From Chitinophagaceae bacterium UBA3430 (GTDB taxonomy: Bacteria; Bacteroidota; Bacteroidia; Chitinophagales; Chitinophagaceae), in NCBI GenBank assembly GCA_002378975.1, contig DFST01000163.1, forward strand, positions 1,412-8,725: DNA of 7,314 bases. Direction: 5' to 3'. Position 1 is the stretch's first letter, and each line of letters begins with the position of its first letter. Shown here in pieces: positions 5,816-7,314 of the stretch. A program made the position numbers and the translations under genes. The notes below the pieces were generated by a model. The model was given only the letters and a program-made list of their open reading frames with translations. It was not told where the DNA came from and did not search any database.

Positions 5816-7314
5816 ATGAAACGTGCTTACCTACTCCTCGCAATCGGATCGCTGATGACTCTGGCATCCTGCAAAAAGGATTTTCTGGATATGCGTCCTC
5901 AGCAAAGCGTGTTCACGACCGACGTTTTTTCTAGCTTATCCACCGCGCGAGCGGCCGTGAACGGATTGTATTCACAGATGCAGTCGTACAGCTATTACGG
6001 TCGCGATGCGTTTGTGATTCCGGAAGTGCTCTCCGACAATGCTACCCGAAGCATTAAATCGGGCAATCGCTATACCGGTATGAATACCATGTCCCATGCA
6101 GCCACCGACGCGAATGTTGGACGAATGTGGGACCAAATGTATCGCGTGGTGATCAATGCCAATGCGGTGATCGATAACGAGGAAAAACTCAAAGGCATTG
6201 TAGCCCCGTTGGATTTGCCAGAGCTAACCCAGCTTATCGGAGAGGCCTATGCAGTCCGCGCGCTGGTTTATGCCGACCTGGCCAAGTTCTTTTCTCGGCC
6301 GTTGAAATTCACTTCCGATGGTTCCCATCTCTGTGTGCCGTTGGTTCTTAAACAACCCACCACGGTTTCCGAGGTTACCTATCCGGCACGCAATACGGCG
6401 GCCGAAGTATATGCCCAGATTGATAGTGACCTGACCAAAGCACTGGAGCGCTTGCCCCAATCCGGAAATGTGATCGTGAGTGGATCCGAGAATGCCGCTT
6501 GGTTCAAAGTGCGGTTCAATCGTTGGTCGACCCTCGCACTAAAAACACGTGTAGCCGTTTACAAAGAAGATTGGACCACGGCGGTAGCGACCGCTACGGA
6601 GGTCATTAACTCAGGCCGCTATACGTTGTATCCCTATGGCAGCATGGTGCCGGATTTCCGGACGCCTGGTAATTCAGAAGCCATGTTTGAAGTGGTCAAT
6701 AACACCAACGACAACGCCGGTACCGACGGACTGGCTTATCTCTGCAGCCAGCAGGGTTATGGTGAAGTATTGGCTACTCGTCAATCGATGAATCGGCAGA
6801 CAGGCGCCACAGCTGCCACCTTCAAAGGATTGTATGAAGCCTATAGCGGAAGCGATGTGCGTCGTCAATTCATCGCACTCGGAAATCGCAACTCAATAGG
6901 TGGGGAGACCAACGTTCCCCTGGCGCTCAAATATGTTAACATCGTGAATTATCAGGAAAACCTGAAGATCCTGCGGTTCTCAGAAATGTATCTATCGCGT
7001 GCCGAGGCGTTGGGCCGACTCGCGTTGCAGAACAGCGATGCGGCTGCGCTCGCCAATTCAGTCGCCGACTTGACTCTCTTGCGCAACCGACGGGATACGG
7101 CTACAATCAGTCGGCCATTAAACGTAACCTTCTCGGGTACACCACCCAGTGGTTCAATCACGCTGCCTGCTTATTTGGATTCGGTGATCCTGGAGCGTCG
7201 CCGTGAATTTGCCTTGGAAGGTCAGCGCTTATTCGATCTAAATCGCACCAAGACGAACTATGTGAAGATCAGCACAGCAGGCAGTGCCACTTCCCGTTTG
7301 ATCGAATACAATAC
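5816..7314 (+). CDS. SusD/RagB-family nutrient-binding surface lipoprotein (3' partial)
   Basis: The frame starts at ATG 5816, 27 bp after the transporter stop, and runs open through 499 codons to the right edge. A lipoprotein signal is clear: MKRAYLLLAIGSLMTLAS with lipobox LASC and the lipidated Cys at 19, followed by KKDFLD. SusD hallmarks include FTTDVF (33-38), the region AAVNGLYSQM (46-55), the helical TPR-like segment IGEAYAVRALVYADLAKFF (141-159), RFNRWSTLALKTRVAVY (233-249) with DWTTAVATATEVINSGRYTL (252-271), NLKILRFSEMYLSRAEAL (382-399) and the near-C-terminal ILERRREFALEGQRLFDL (458-475). That last motif usually lies some tens of residues from the end, so little appears to be missing. 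The protein would sit on the cell surface as a lid over the SusC-like barrel and bind the ligand. Its gene belongs to the same operon. Sequence divergence in this family is large, so the ligand is unknown. Confidence 0.94.
   Translation, partial: MKRAYLLLAIGSLMTLASCKKDFLDMRPQQSVFTTDVFSSLSTARAAVNGLYSQMQSYSYYGRDAFVIPEVLSDNATRSIKSGNRYTGMNTMSHAATDANVGRMWDQMYRVVINANAVIDNEEKLKGIVAPLDLPELTQLIGEAYAVRALVYADLAKFFSRPLKFTSDGSHLCVPLVLKQPTTVSEVTYPARNTAAEVYAQIDSDLTKALERLPQSGNVIVSGSENAAWFKVRFNRWSTLALKTRVAVYKEDWTTAVATATEVINSGRYTLYPYGSMVPDFRTPGNSEAMFEVVNNTNDNAGTDGLAYLCSQQGYGEVLATRQSMNRQTGATAATFKGLYEAYSGSDVRRQFIALGNRNSIGGETNVPLALKYVNIVNYQENLKILRFSEMYLSRAEALGRLALQNSDAAALANSVADLTLLRNRRDTATISRPLNVTFSGTPPSGSITLPAYLDSVILERRREFALEGQRLFDLNRTKTNYVKISTAGSATSRLIEYN

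Overview
The window looks like a Bacteroidota chromosome segment, possibly from a Chitinophaga-like or Sphingobacterium-like lineage. It holds an ECF sigma factor, a FecR-type anti-sigma factor, a SusC-type TonB-dependent transporter and a SusD-type lipoprotein. That gene set is characteristic of this phylum. The start sites also lack clear Shine-Dalgarno sequences, which fits. The genus cannot be named from this sequence alone.

Layout from left to right. (1) nt 3-794, + strand: the C-terminal 263 residues of an N-formylglutamate amidohydrolase-like protein, cut by the left edge. (2) nt 795-1364, - strand: a complete ECF sigma factor, convergent with the first gene and abutting it with no gap; the two TGA stops form the core of a 12-bp palindrome. 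(3) nt 1365-1442: a 78-bp divergent intergenic region with an imperfect inverted repeat almost exactly at its centre. (4) nt 1443-2426, + strand: a FecR-type anti-sigma factor. (5) nt 2426-5788, + strand: a SusC-type outer-membrane transporter carrying an N-terminal STN signalling domain; its first possible ATG overlaps the fecR-type stop by one base (TGATG). (6) nt 5816-7314, + strand: a SusD-type surface lipoprotein, nearly complete but cut by the right edge. There is no gene-free stretch longer than 78 bp, and I see no RNA genes, mobile elements or CRISPR arrays.

How the genes probably work together: the SusD-like lipoprotein and SusC-like barrel capture and import an unknown nutrient, often a glycan. 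The STN domain of the transporter would report ligand binding across the periplasm to the C-terminal domain of the FecR-like protein. This would release the sigma factor to transcribe the transport operon. No glycoside hydrolase, peptidase or other enzyme that would reveal the substrate lies in the window. The amidohydrolase-like gene is on the other side of the sigma gene and is probably a separate unit.

The families are well known, and I do not see a previously undescribed system. The less usual points are the divergent placement of the sigma gene relative to its presumed anti-sigma gene, the centred dyad between them, a sigma reading frame with no ATG anywhere, and the palindromic tail-to-tail stop junction.
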